A stretch of DNA of 64,000 bases from Blepharisma stoltei (taxonomy: Eukaryota > Ciliophora > Heterotrichea > Heterotrichida > Blepharismidae), in NCBI GenBank assembly GCA_914767885.1, contig CAJZBQ010000011.1, positions 124,001 to 188,000 of the forward strand. Reading direction: 5' to 3'. Position numbers and translations under genes: made by a program. Shown here one piece after another: positions 9,355 to 19,265 of this stretch; the stretch's first letter is position 1, and every line of letters begins with the position of its first letter. The notes under the pieces are model-generated. The model had not been told where the DNA came from and made no database searches. It saw only the letters and a list, made by a program, of their open reading frames with translations.

Positions 9355-10696
9355 ATGTCTAGAATTAATCAGATTTACTTGAAGTTTTTTCTACTTTTAG
9401 TTTATTTACAGACTACAGAATCTAGAGCAGGAGGTGGAGGTGGAGATGATAGCAGCAGTGATTATTTTTCAGACGACTCAAGTTCTTACGATTCTAATGA
9501 TGACGATGCTATGATCGAGATTTATACCTTCATTGGCGGTATCTTTATTTTCATTATTTTGGATTGCACCACAAATTACTTTATTTACCAAAAAATTGAT
9601 AAAAAACACAAAAAAATGACGAAAAGACTAAAAAATGCTAGCGATTTTATATGAGATGAAAACGAAATAATTTGAAACATAAAACAATCATTTATTGCAC
9701 TACAAGAAGCATGATCTGACCAAGATTTGGATTTTATTGAAAGAAGATTAACGAAAAAACTGTTTATTAAGTGAAGAAATTTATTAATGGAGATGAGAAA
9801 AAAGAAAGAAAAAAATTTAGTCAGCGATATTGTATAATCCTTTGCATAAATTTCATTTTGCTTATTTATGGTAAATTGATTTTAAAATGTCAAAAAAAAT
9901 TTTAGCATACCATAGACTCAGTTTTATATGTAATGACATGTCAAAATTTTTTGGACATTTTTAAAATCAATTTACCATAAATAAGCAAAATAAAATATTA
10001 CCAATACATTATATAATTTTTAGCATTATTCTAGGAAATGTCCTGACGTGTGAAGACCCTCCCTCTATAATGCCAAAGCATTATAGTAAATAAAATAAGA
10101 TTTGTAAAAATTGAAGAGAAAAAAAAGAGGTTTACAGTTTTTATTGATGCAAAAGTAAAAGATGTGACTGTAAATATTCATTCTGGAAAAGTTTTGAAAG
10201 ATCAATCTGGTAATTTTCGAGAGTTTTGGACTTATGTATGGGGTGCTGATGCATGGCTGCTTACTCCCCCCCCTCCGTGAGTGAACAAAAAAATTTTGTT
10301 CACTCACGGAGGGGGTTAATTTTTTTTTTTTTAAAAAAAATTATATATAAATTTTATAAAAAAATATTGTTTTTCGAAATTTAAAAAAATTCTAATTCGC
10401 AAAAATTGGAAAGCAAATATTAATTTAATTTATAAAATTTATGTTTTTAAAAAGCAATTCGTTTAAAATTAAATAGAATTAGCTCTAGATTTCATTATAC
10501 TAATTATCATTTATATATTAATTTTTTTTTCCATAAAAAATTTTTCTATTAAAACAATTTTTGTTCACTCACGGAGGGTGGGGTTTTTGGGCAAAAAATA
10601 GGGATTTTTCTTATGATTTTGTTCACTCACGGAGGGGAGGGGGGAGTTAGAGAAATTAACCAATTTAGTGAAAACAAAAAATTCATTTCAGAGTAG
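9355..10696 (+). CDS. Tim44-like domain membrane protein, copy 2
   Basis: Paralogue of 7610-8395: MSRINQIYLKFFLLLVYLQT signal, AGGGGGDDSSSD linker, transmembrane FIGGIFIFIILDCTT, FIWDENEIIWNIKQSFIALQ, EAWSDQDLDFIERRLTKKLF, RKKKEKNLVSDI; after the IES, FTVFIDAKVKDVTVNIHSGK and FREFWTYVWGADAW. The family-1 MITE at 10264-10646 splits CTG-CTT-AGA; removal leaving one TTA gives AWLLREINQFSENKKFISE then stop at 10696. UGA is used as Trp here too. The membrane segment and linker have diverged more than the folded domain. Four residues at the C-terminus differ from copy 1. Both copies keep an open frame after IES removal, so both are probably functional. Confidence 0.7.
9833..10086. other. IES, 254 bp, with nested palindromic MITE (9855-9991)
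   Basis: Bounded by the same TA sites as the 75-bp IES of copy 1. Inside, ATTTTGCTTATTTATGGTAA at 9855 is matched by its complement ending at 9991: arms of about 45 bp around a 45-base loop. The flanks still match the 75-bp IES, so a snap-back MITE has inserted into a pre-existing IES. Confidence 0.75.
10264..10646 (+). mobile_element. Family-1 MITE, 383 bp, TTA duplication, in Tim44-like gene copy 2
   Basis: Hairpin left end, AT-rich core, two right-end units, TTA at 10261-10263 and 10647-10649. Unit 1 of the duplication has uninterrupted coding sequence at the same codon, which is a direct before/after comparison proving insertion and the 3-bp duplication. Confidence 0.9.
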
Positions 10697-11004
10697 ATGT
10701 TGATATTTTTATTAATTATTTGTAAATGTGATTAATAATTTTTTTCCTATATTAATTAAATAAATTTTTTCACATTATCTATCCATTAGCTGAATCTGAT
10801 TATTCATTCGGTTATCGTCTATTACTTTAATTTCTTAATGGTTCTAACGACCCAAGACGCAATCTCGCGTGAAAGTTAGGATTTTCGCTCGTTAAATCCC
10901 TTTTCAGCTCATTAATAAATTAATGCAAAGCATCATATCATTTAATTTCTCAAAAAATTATCAATTTAAGCAAAAACACTAAGCTTAGCTTCTGATTGAT
11001 TAAC
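10697..11004. repeat. Conserved noncoding tail of duplication unit 2
   Basis: Matches 8396-8637 of unit 1, best in the block CCCAAGACGCAATCTCGCGT..GTTAGGATTTTCGCTCG (10850-10900 and 8551-8600). This block is richer in GC than the surroundings and can form small hairpins. A noncoding RNA is possible but nothing specific is recognised. Confidence 0.45.
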
Positions 11005-11517
11005 TTAAAAGGTGGATTTAATCATGAACTTATAAAATGCGTCCACATCGACTTTCCCATTAGGACATTCATAATAGTCAGTAATAATTTCTTCAAGCTC
11101 CTCATCTGGAATATGCTCTCCGATTTCCCTTGCAATGGAATGGAATCTTGCTTTGTCAAGGTATTTTTTATCCTCAACATCAAGTAATTCGAACATTCTT
11201 GTAAGCCCTTCCCCAGTTTCGCCATCACCAAGGGAGTATTGAATATACTCAACAAATTCTTTAAATGAAATGCCTTTAGGGAACTGGTTTTGCAGTCTTT
11301 CAATCAGGGTATAAACAGTTGGGTATTTTTCGTTGACTTTTAAGCTTTCAAGATATCCAATCATGTCAAAGAGATTTATTGTACCTTTGCCTGTATGGTC
11401 AAAAATATCGAAGGCTTCTTTGATTTCTGCGACATCCTGGGCACTGAAGTCAGGGCATTTTGAGAGGTCTGGCTCATTTTTAGGAGTTTTAGGTGCTGGT
11501 GCTTGTCTACGGGCCAT
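11005..11517 (-). CDS. Centrin-like EF-hand protein
   Basis: 170 residues, uninterrupted. A short Ala/Pro/Lys-rich N-terminus (MARRQAPAPKTPKNEPDLSK) is followed by FSAQDVAEIKEAFDIFDHTG, the calmodulin/centrin EF-1 entry, then EF-2 to EF-4 regions (KGISFKEFVEYIQ, MFELLDVEDKKYLDKARFHS, EEIITDYYECPNGKVDVDAF). Loop 1 (DHTGKGTINLFD) lacks some acidic ligands and loops 3 and 4 are incomplete, so calcium binding is probably reduced. The basic N-terminal extension and overall layout resemble centrins and related axonemal or cortical EF-hand proteins more than calmodulin. No IES, no UGA. Confidence 0.7.
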   Translation of the reverse strand: MARRQAPAPKTPKNEPDLSKCPDFSAQDVAEIKEAFDIFDHTGKGTINLFDMIGYLESLKVNEKYPTVYTLIERLQNQFPKGISFKEFVEYIQYSLGDGETGEGLTRMFELLDVEDKKYLDKARFHSIAREIGEHIPDEELEEIITDYYECPNGKVDVDAFYKFMIKSTF

Positions 11518-12281
11518 TTATTATATATTCGTTATAGAGAGTCATAAAGGGTAGGGTTATGAATTTTTAAATATAAATTTAAGGATTGTTGCTTGAAAAA
11601 TTGGGTCAAGAGTTTTATATGATTTTAAGATTATATTAAAAATTAAACAGATTATTTTGAATTGTAGAGATCTTGGGGGAATCTATTTTATAGAGACTTT
11701 TCTTCTCATATATTGTATGTATATTTATTAAAGCGTAAATTTATTTGAGTTTCGGATTATGAAAGCTTTGATATCATCAAAGAAAAGTTATTGAACACTG
11801 AATGAAGCTATCTAAAAAGTTTGTAAACTCCCCCCTCCATGATCGAACAAAAATATTTTCTTCACTCATTGAGGGGTTCAATTTTGTTATTAAAAAATTG
11901 ACGACTGGAATTGGAGAGAGCATATATATTATATGGAGTATTTGCAAAATTCTATATAGCCTACATTTAGGATCAATTGCGCGATCTATTGGAGCTTCGA
12001 AATATACATGATTTTATTTTGGGGATTTTATTTTTAATTTATAAATAAGATAAATGCTGTATTACCAGTGATAAAATAGTTTCAAGTTAAATTATCTAGT
12101 AAAGACAAAACTAAGCGCCTTTTCGTGTGCATTAGTAACTTCTTTTTAATGATCTTGAAAGAACTCAAGACTATTTTCATAATAATCAAAGACATCATAT
12201 ATAAAAAACCAACTATTTTGAATAAATAAAAGAAAATTATGAGCTTCATAAAGTTGAACATTCCATATTTAAATAATAAGA
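11518..12281. other. Intergenic, AT-rich, with a decayed MITE end
   Basis: At 11829 CTCCCCCCTCCATGATCGAA followed by a degenerate inverted copy (CACTCATTGAGGGG) resembles the hairpin left end of a family-1 MITE, but no matching right end is found before the next gene. The rest shows nothing recognisable. Confidence 0.5.
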
Positions 12282-13507
12282 ATGAACGATTCTTTGGAAT
12301 CAAAAAGATATCAAGCTATTGCATCATTTGATAGCTGCCAAGAGTGTACACCAACATTACAAGAAGATTCAAGATTTTCTTTACTCCACCTTCGTGAGCG
12401 AACAAACCATTAAAAAATCCCTACCTAACAAATTTTTATGAAAACTAATTTGATATATACAGGTGATAGTTAATATAATAAAATATCTACCTAATTCTGT
12501 TGAATTTGAAAAAGCTCCTATTTTAAAACATAAATTTTACAAATTAAATAATAGTTGCTTCTAAATTATTTCAAAAATAAAAAAAATTTACTATGGAATT
12601 AAAAAAATTACCCACTGATCGAAAAAAAATTTTTGTTGTTGACTAAAGTGAGTTAGTAAATTATGGACAAATAAGCAGAAGTGCCAGCTTCAGGATTGAA
12701 GATAAATTACTTCAAAAACAAATTGGGGCTCAAAAACGGCTTGATGATCTGCGTAAGAAAAGAGAGCAAGAACTGCTACAAGAACTACAAGAAAAGCCCA
12801 AAATTTCAAATAAATCCAAAGAGCTTGCCAAAAAGGCTGATTTAAGATATCATGAGCTACTAGCTGATTTTTTAAAAGAAAAAGACACAAAGCACGAAAG
12901 CATTGAAAATTTTGAAGCAAAAGATCAAAAACCTCAAAGAAAAGCAGCTAATATCAGCAAAGCAATTAGTAGAGCAAAATCATCAGTGGAATTTAAAGAT
13001 AAAATAAAGTCTGAAATATTGAGAAAATCCGTTGTAACTGCTGAAAAAGAGCAGAAAATTAATGTAAGATTAAAGCCAAAAGAAGAATTTATAGTAAAAT
13101 TTGATATAAAAGACCAAGAAAATGAAAAAAAATTATTAAACACAGAAGCAACCGTTGGGCATGAAAGTCCTGAGCTTTCTCCTATTAAATATGAAATGAA
13201 AAGAGGAAAAGATAAAAAACGACGAAAAAGTTTATTGGATTTATCTGCAGCTGAACGTAGCAAGCTATGAGAAGACCAAAAAAGAAAAAAAATTGAAGCA
13301 AAAGTAAAAGCAAAAGAAGAAAACTCCATGGTTGAGTGTACCTTTAAGCCAATTATTCACCAAGCTCCAAAACCTGCTAAATCATTATGCTATGCAAAGG
13401 AGAATATAAAATATTCTCAGAGTAGCAAACCTCAAAGCTCTGATTCTTCCTTTTTAAGCTTTGAAATTTTTCCACACAAGCGAGGGGGTTTTCTGATAAT
13501 AAAATAA
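12282..13507 (+). CDS. Lys/Glu-rich coiled-coil protein, unrecognised
   Basis: ATG 12282 (MNDSLESKRYQAIASFDSCQ..) runs to the MITE at 12384-12652; removal leaving one TTA gives SRFSLVNYGQISRSASFRIE and continues QKQIGAQKRLDDLRKKREQE. It then reads through SKL-W-ED (UGA as Trp at 13268) to ..MVECTFKPIIHQAPK and a stop at 13507. About 318 residues, mostly charged helix. The ECTFKPxI motif recurs in ciliate and flagellate coiled-coil proteins of the axoneme and cortex, but no family is identified. An acidic/basic composition and no membrane segment suggest a cytoskeletal role; that is inference. Confidence 0.65.
12384..12652 (-). mobile_element. Decayed family-1 MITE, 269 bp, TTA duplication
   Basis: Left tip CTCCACCTTCGTGAGCGAAC, inverted-orientation core (AATTTGATATATA.. 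GTGATAGTT), right tip eroded to AAAGTGAG. TTA at 12381-12383 and 12653-12655. Although the tips are poorly conserved, removal restores frame exactly. Confidence 0.7.
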
Positions 13508-13913
13508 ATAAAAATCACCTTATACCTTCCTCCCCCAATAATAAAGTACATTTTCACCAAGAGGTTTTAGTACAAAAAATTAAAATAGTAAATCATATAT
13601 GAGTAGACAAAACATTTGCTTATTAGGGTAATTATCAAAATTTAAATGTAGAATTTTTTGGCATTTATCCTCAATAATAAGCGAATTTCGACCCTCCTTA
13701 CAAATTCTAAAATAATCTAAATATGAATTCATATGAAATTTTAAATAGGAATTTTATTTTTACCGTTTTCTGATTTAAAGTATGATCCAAATCAATTTTT
13801 TTCGCGTAATAACATCTCCAGCTCCCAAATAAACGTCTCATTTAAATCTGGATGTAACTTAGACGAGCTCATCTCAAGGTCAAAAAATTTATAAATAATA
13901 AAAATCTTTTAAA
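13508..13913. other. Intergenic, AT-rich
   Basis: No gene, repeat or RNA recognised. Probably holds the terminator of the upstream gene and promoter of the downstream gene. Confidence 0.5.
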
Positions 13914-15381
13914 ATGGCAGCTAGACGAAGACAACAGCAGCAGCATAAACAGCCCAGCCCACCCCCAGAGCCTGAAATAAAAGAGCCAGAAAAGCCTAAA
14001 ATTCCTCCAGGGCTCTACCGAAGAATTGTTATAATTTTACCATACCATTGTCCAGACCATGTACAGCATATTCAACAAGTCCAAGAATCTTTATCATGCC
14101 ATCGACTCGGTTTGGAGCCGATTTCTCGATCTTCTCTAGCTTCACGGACACTAAGACCTGACGAAATAAATGACCCTTATTTTGATTTAATAACTGGATT
14201 TGTGATTATTGACATGGATTGTCGGTTATATGTACTTGAAGGACTTGGAGGTGGCTGCATTGATAAAATGGCTGAAGAACTCGCAAGGACACAAGCGAAT
14301 ACAGATACTTTAAAATACCTTATGAATTCTGAAGTATTCTGTGCTGAATTATTTATTTTTTTTAAATTATGATTTTTTTTTTAAAAATTAATTTAATTTA
14401 AAATAGTATAAAATTTGACGAAAGACTTTATATAAATTTCGGCCCAGACTTAAAAAGAATAAAACTCAGAGAAAATTTGGCAAAAACTTTACTAAACCCT
14501 GACATTTATATTAAATCCAAAGTCAGCGAAGAGCTTATGGATACTCTCAATAAAATCATGAATATCAGAAGATGTGACAGATTAAAATTTGTAAGAGATT
14601 TTCATTTATGCCCTGCATTAGAAAACTTGAATTTATTAGAAAGAAAATATGGAGACGCCTTGACTGATGAAGATATATATGGTCTCCCACCTAAACGAAA
14701 AGTAAGAATGCAAGAATTAACCCAACAAATGCAAAACACTACTTTTGAGAATACAATTAACATCATATTACATTATTATCTATATCGTTTAACGCCCACT
14801 ACGGGATCACCTTTGTCCAGGGCTGCCACCATATTTATCCACGTGTCGGGCCGATTGACCTCTGGATCGATCCACTTTATTTTCCAGGACGCAGGACAAA
14901 TACGATGCTCCGGCTTCGACAGGAGAATACAATTAACACTACAGGCAAAAGCCCAAATGAGTCAAAATCCAGGATGAAGTCTCCTAAAAGGACAAAAACC
15001 AAGCTAAAAGCCCCATTAGATATGACTAATCAGCAGTTTGAAGAACTGATGCATAAGAGAGAAGAAGATGGGCCGAAAAATTTCAGCCAAGTGAATAAGG
15101 AAAAAATTAAAGAACAAAGCGACGTAAATGGATTCAATAGACCACAAGAGTACATAAAAATGGACAAAGAAGATGGGGAAGTCTTCGTATATAGTGGCCA
15201 AAAATTAAATTATACTGAACAGATGAAGTGGAAAATCGCTGAACAGATGGTCAATGACCCAAAGCATTTTTATGCACAAAGTCCTGAATATTTAAGATTG
15301 TCATGGCCAATTGTAGATGAAGAAAAAGAGCAAGCCAAAGAAATGGAGAAATTTGCAAATACAAGGCTGAGGTATAAATAA
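13914..15381 (+). CDS. Conserved protein of unknown function, three MDSs
   Basis: ATG 13914, Gln/Pro-rich N-terminus (MAARRRQQQQHKQPSPPPEP), then a folded region: RIVIILPYHCPDHVQHIQQV, DLITGFVIIDMDCRLYVLEG, LGGGCIDKMAEELARTQANT. A 59-bp IES (14350) and a 160-bp retroposon (14763) interrupt it; removing both gives ..CAELKFDERLYINFGPDLKR and ..TTFENTINTTGKSPNESKSR. The C-terminal third is Lys-rich (MKWKIAEQMVNDPKHFYAQS..). Total about 410 residues. The pattern reminds me of cilia-associated proteins with a nucleic-acid-binding-like N-terminal fold, but I cannot name a family. Confidence 0.6.
14350..14408. other. TA-bounded IES, 59 bp
   Basis: TGT-GCT-GAA-TTA..AAA-TTT-GAC: joining TA at 14350 with TA at 14409 restores frame. 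Retained, it gives a poly-Phe run and a stop. Confidence 0.7.
14763..14922 (-). mobile_element. 5'-truncated retroposon (family R1), 160 bp, 16-bp target duplication
   Basis: GAGAATACAATTAACA occurs at 14747-14762 and again at 14923-14938. The insert is much richer in GC than the gene. It matches 35800-35965: shared CCACTACGGG, GGCTGCCACCATATTTATCC, ACGTGTCGGGCC and TGGATCGATCC. On the minus strand both share their 3' end and an AT-rich tail, while their 5' ends differ, as with target-primed reverse transcription. TGGATCGATCC resembles a Pol III B box. The duplication contains TA, so excision between copies restores frame. Confidence 0.85.
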
Positions 15382-15382
15382 A

Positions 15383-16650
15383 TTATTTAAGTAGAGATAA
15401 TAAATAATCTGGTTTTTGGTCGTTTTTTAAGGAATCCCATTTGAAATGTGGAATATTTATAACTCTGTATCCTAGTTTTTCTAAAAGCTGGTTTTTTATG
15501 ACTGTTTTTCCACATAGCTCGAAATTAGGCTTGATGTAATGATAAGGTCCTTGGATTTCAATAACAGTATTTGGAGGGTATTTTATTATCTTTATATTAG
15601 CCATATATAGAAATTATTATGAAATTCTGGTAAAATAAAGGGAAAAAATATATAATAAATCGACATCTAATGTATATGGATACTCAGTCTGATACTCAGG
15701 CATCAATTTTATTTTCAATTTTTTGAAAGTGCTGAATATATCCTTATGAAGTCTTGACTGCAATCATAAAGTACAATACCCTTTCATATTCCTGTAGTCT
15801 TTTTTGTATTTTTCTCTGAAAACTCGATCCCAAGCTTCTTGTGTTTTTTTCTTCATGTTTTTGTATTTGCCTGAGTTATAAAGCTTAGTTTCTTTAAAAA
15901 ATGGATGTAGCAGCTCAAGGATTATTAGTGTGTGATGGATTTCTGACAATTTTCAGGTTGTTAGCGTCCTATGATTTATTTTTAAAAGTTCTTTAAAAAT
16001 CGTATTTGTTCATAAATTTTCGTCTGCGATCCCATTAAGTGCTAAAGAATGGGCAACTGAGGCCTTAAGATTGTGCGAATAGAGAGAGAATTTTGATGCT
16101 AAAATTTCACTGATTATCGGGTATACATTTGTAGGGTCAACTCTTAGTTTTCCATAGGTACTTAGAAGAGTGCCTACGAAATTTCCAGTTATTTTTCCAT
16201 CTGAAGATTCAGGTGATTTTAACAAATTTTCAATAAAGTTAATAATTTTTGGATCATTATAATTAGTCGTATTCATACAGTCCAAGATTCTTGTAAGGAT
16301 AGCTATGGACACTTTTTCTGCATTGCCATCAATAATTTTATCTACCAATTTTTGCCTCAAAAAATCTATTGTTTCATTATTTTCACCTATAAAAATAGCT
16401 CCTTTTCAAACATTAACCCTATCTTTTAAATCAAGAGTATCAATAAAGCCTCTTTCTCAGATTTTCCCTGTGATTTGTTCTTTCCAAATATAATCCCTAT
16501 ATCCAAACTTCCTATAAATGTCTCCTATTTTATCAGCTAAATGGGCAAATTCATCAGGTTTTATGTCATTTACGTTAATTTGTTCGCATAAACTTCTGCA
16601 TCAATTTATGGTTATTGGTCATGACCTTCTGTGATTAAGAAATTCAGATA
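15383..16650 (-). CDS. RAP-domain protein, probably organellar RNA-binding
   Basis: Minus-strand frame from about 16650 with four or more UGA-Trp codons (GKI-W-ERG, NV-W-KGA, ENL-W-TNT, TT-W-KLS). It has helical repeats (KVSIAILTRILDCMNTTNYN, NFVGTLLSTYGKLRVDPTNV, HNLKASVAHSLALNGIADEN), then PYTLDVDLLY and, after a short IES, NTVIEIQGPYHYIKPNFELC, KNQLLEKLGYRVINIPHFKW. The last part is the RAP domain (IE.DGP.HY..N......K...L...GY.V..IPH..W). RAP proteins with such helical repeats act in mitochondrial RNA processing in other eukaryotes. The start codon is not found: an in-frame TAG lies near 16655, so the 5' end may be past another IES. Confidence 0.65.
15596..15649. other. TA-bounded IES, about 54 bp, in RAP-domain gene
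   Basis: Minus strand: GAT-TTA-TTA-TAT joined to ATA-AAG-ATA through TA gives DVDLLYIKIIKYPPNTVIEI, the RAP entry. Several TA pairs lie within a few bases, so length is approximate. Confidence 0.55.
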
Positions 16651-16773
16651 TATACTATTATAAGTAAAAATAAATAATTCCAATATAGAATTTCTATAAT
16701 AAATAAGGCTATTTCTTTTTTTTAAAAAAATAATAGCTTTATATTTGAGTATAGCTGATTTCATTATAATAAT

Positions 16774-17016
16774 ATGGAGAGCCAGAGCAAAAAACTCTTT
16801 AAGTTTTATAGAGATCAGCAGAATAAAGAGCTATCAAGTAAAAGACTGTTTTTCTATAGATTAAACAGATGGAGATTTGACCCTCATGATACACCAAGAA
16901 TGTTTAAGAACAATAAAAGAGGACAATATACTTTGTTGGGAGGAAGATGGATACTTGCAGCTTACCTAACCTATAGAGTCACTCTTCACTACATTCTACC
17001 AGCAAATCCTCATTAA
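16774..17016 (+). CDS. Small membrane protein, unrecognised
   Basis: 80 residues, intact. A basic N-terminal half (LFKFYRDQQNKELSSKRLFF), FDPHDTPRMFKNNKRG, and one C-terminal hydrophobic helix (GGRWILAAYLTYRVTLHYIL). The size, basic half and single helix are like small accessory subunits of mitochondrial respiratory complexes, but there is no diagnostic motif. Frame and composition support a real gene. Confidence 0.5.
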   Translation: MESQSKKLFKFYRDQQNKELSSKRLFFYRLNRWRFDPHDTPRMFKNNKRGQYTLLGGRWILAAYLTYRVTLHYILPANPH

Positions 17017-17034
17017 ATTAAGGATGATTACTTA

Positions 17035-17192
17035 CTCTTCCCCTTAAATTGGACAAAATATCGTTAAAAGTCCATTTTAACCCCTTTTGAATTGAAAATT
17101 TTTATAATTTTTTCGAAAAAAATTTACTATATATTTTTCTCTAAAACATTAACAGGAACAAGATTTTGTGTTCCAATTCAAAGGTAGGGGAT
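17035..17192. mobile_element. Short family-2 MITE relic, 158 bp
   Basis: Left end CTCTTCCCCTTAAATTGGAC, right end GTTCCAATTCAAAGGTAGGGG, with TTA at 17032-17034 and 17193-17195. Intergenic, so no frame test is possible. Confidence 0.6.
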
Positions 17193-17403
17193 TTAGATAA
17201 ACTTGTGTATTTATAAATTAATTTATTTCCAAAAAATTTTGTATTAATCTTTTCTGCTAAATTTTCATTATCACTTGATTTTAATTTTCCTTGGAAAATA
17301 ATGAAATTTATTAGATAATTAAACTAGAATTTCAATGCTAGCATTTTTAAATATATGAAATAATTGGAATTTCTATGGAATTACTCTGTTAAAAATACAG
17401 ATA

Positions 17404-18345
17404 TTATTAGACGCTGTACCAATTATAGCTCATGAATCATGATTGATTGTCATCATTAAAAACTATACTGCTATAATTTACTTGATGTCTTCTACATCCT
17501 AGACTAGAATCATCATCATTTAGATAAACATTCGAGTTAAACAAAATTTCTTAAGTTTCACGCTATTTTATTCTAAATTTTATATGATTTACAATTAAAT
17601 GATTCTTCTCTTTCTTTATATGAAAAGTAGCGATTTTGCATTAAAATGGCTTAAGTCCAATTTTGGAGATCCAAAGCAACACGTCAAAAATGGTTGACAA
17701 GTGTAAAATAGGTTGACAAATCAGCCAGACAATTTTTAAAAAGCTTTATTTTAAAATTAATTTTAAATTAGTTTAGCTGATGCATAAATTCTTAAAGTCT
17801 TATATTTATTGGCTATACTAAAATTAAAAATGGTTATTCAATTAAATTCAAAACTATTGTTCTCTATTGTGTGTTTTAGCAGCCAGGTTAAATTTTTAGA
17901 GAAAGTAATATGAAATTAAATTTTATTAATTGGATCTTCTATGGAAAATCTGGAGCTCTGGAGAGTAACTCTACATGAAGTTCTAAAAGTCTTATAATAT
18001 GTGATTCTAGCAAAATGTATTTTTGAAAGATATTTTTAATAATTTATTTAAAAATTGGCTCGTGATTTGCCAACCTATTTTACACTTGCGACCATTTTTA
18101 GTATTTTTCTTTGGATTCCCAAATTGGGTATTTTACAGCAAAATCGCTACTTTTCGTATAGAGGAAGAGATGAATAATTAAATTATAAACAATATAAAAT
18201 TCGATAAAATCACTTGAAATTTTATTTAACTCTGAATGCTGTCTAAACGATTACGATTCTATTCTAAGATGCAGAAGTTATCAAGTCAATTATAGCAGCT
18301 AATTTTTCAATAATAACGATCCACAACAGTACATGAACTATATTG
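17404..18345. repeat. Long imperfect inverted repeat, arms about 300 bp
   Basis: 17404-17730 and 18055-18345 are reverse complements with scattered mismatches (for example GCGATTTTGC/GCAAAATCGC, CCTATTTTACACTTG/CAAGTGTAAAATAGG), around a 325-base middle. The right arm includes the last codons and stop of the thioesterase gene, so the left arm carries a diverged reversed copy of that gene's end. This looks like an inverted duplication of a gene 3' flank rather than a standard TIR element, since no target duplication is seen. Confidence 0.75.
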
Positions 18346-18730
18346 CACCGTTTAGCAATGCTTCTGCATAAGTATGCCCTATATTTTGGCATATTCCATT
18401 ACATTTAGATTCAATTATCACTTTATCACCTATTTTTGGGTTCCCGATAAAGTTTACATTTAGTGTAGCTGCAAGCATAAGTTTGGCTTCTTCAAGCTTC
18501 ATTCATAAACTCATTCCAGTTGCTGCATCCAATACAGTTGTTAAAGCCCCTGCATGGAGAAACCCATTGTAGTCACAAATTTCTTGTGAAACTTGTAGGG
18601 AAAAAAATAAATTTCCCTGTGGGGATACTTTAACATAATCAAAATGTTTCAAGTACATTTGATCAAATGATGGCTTTCCAGTAGCTAGCCTCAAATATCT
18701 TTGAAAAACTTCTAAAGCTTTTCTCTCCAT
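18338..18730 (-). CDS. Hotdog-fold thioesterase (PaaI/ACOT13 type)
   Basis: MERKALEVFQRYLRLATGKP, then KVSPQGNLFFSLQVSQEICD, YNGFLHAGALTTVLDAATGM, SL-W-MKLEEAK (UGA as Trp), LAATLNVNFIGNPKIGDKVI and CNGICQNIGHTYAEALLNG, stop at 18338. HxGAL..LLD..TG with the catalytic-loop His-Gly region and V.FI...K.GD mark the 4HBT family, which hydrolyses acyl-CoA. HAGA replaces the usual HGGA. An upstream in-frame ATG at 18775 would add 15 residues, but 18730 fits the family better. About 130 residues, normal. Confidence 0.8.
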
Positions 18731-18775
18731 GTTATTTATAATAACTTTTTTGTGTTTTATTTTTAAAATAAGCAC

Positions 18776-19265
18776 AGAGATTGTGTGAGAAAAAAGAATG
18801 CATTGATTTTATTATTAAAATAAATAATAAACGAGTCATTAGCTAAAAATTTATTTTGATAATAAACACAGCATTAGGTTGATAAAAAATTAATTTCTTT
18901 TAATCATAACAAGAGCTGATATTTTTATTATAGTAAAATTATCAGGGACCTAATGCATTAATTCTTAAAATTGTGTTATTTTATTATATATATAAAAATA
19001 GATAAAAAATTAGTTTTCTACTAATTATTAAAGCATAATAATTCAAAATTATTTATAAATATAAACAGTTTAAGTACAGTCAAGGGAATTTCTGACTTAA
19101 AAAAAAAATTAAATCCTTAAATTAAAAGTGCTAATAAAAATATTTGTTTTTTTATAATACAATATACTTAAAATCTCTTAAACAGAGCCTTATCACTTTA
19201 TTTTTACTATCAAAATATATAATCACGATTCATTTTTTTATCCATATTTCATACATTTAAATTAG
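18776..19265. other. Intergenic, very AT-rich
   Basis: Divergent promoter region between the thioesterase (minus) and the Polo-like kinase (plus). No repeats or genes recognised. Confidence 0.5.

Noticed and set aside
14905..15381. Separate gene starting in the retroposon
   Set aside because: The reading simply continues the upstream protein once the 160-bp retroposon between its 16-bp duplications is removed.
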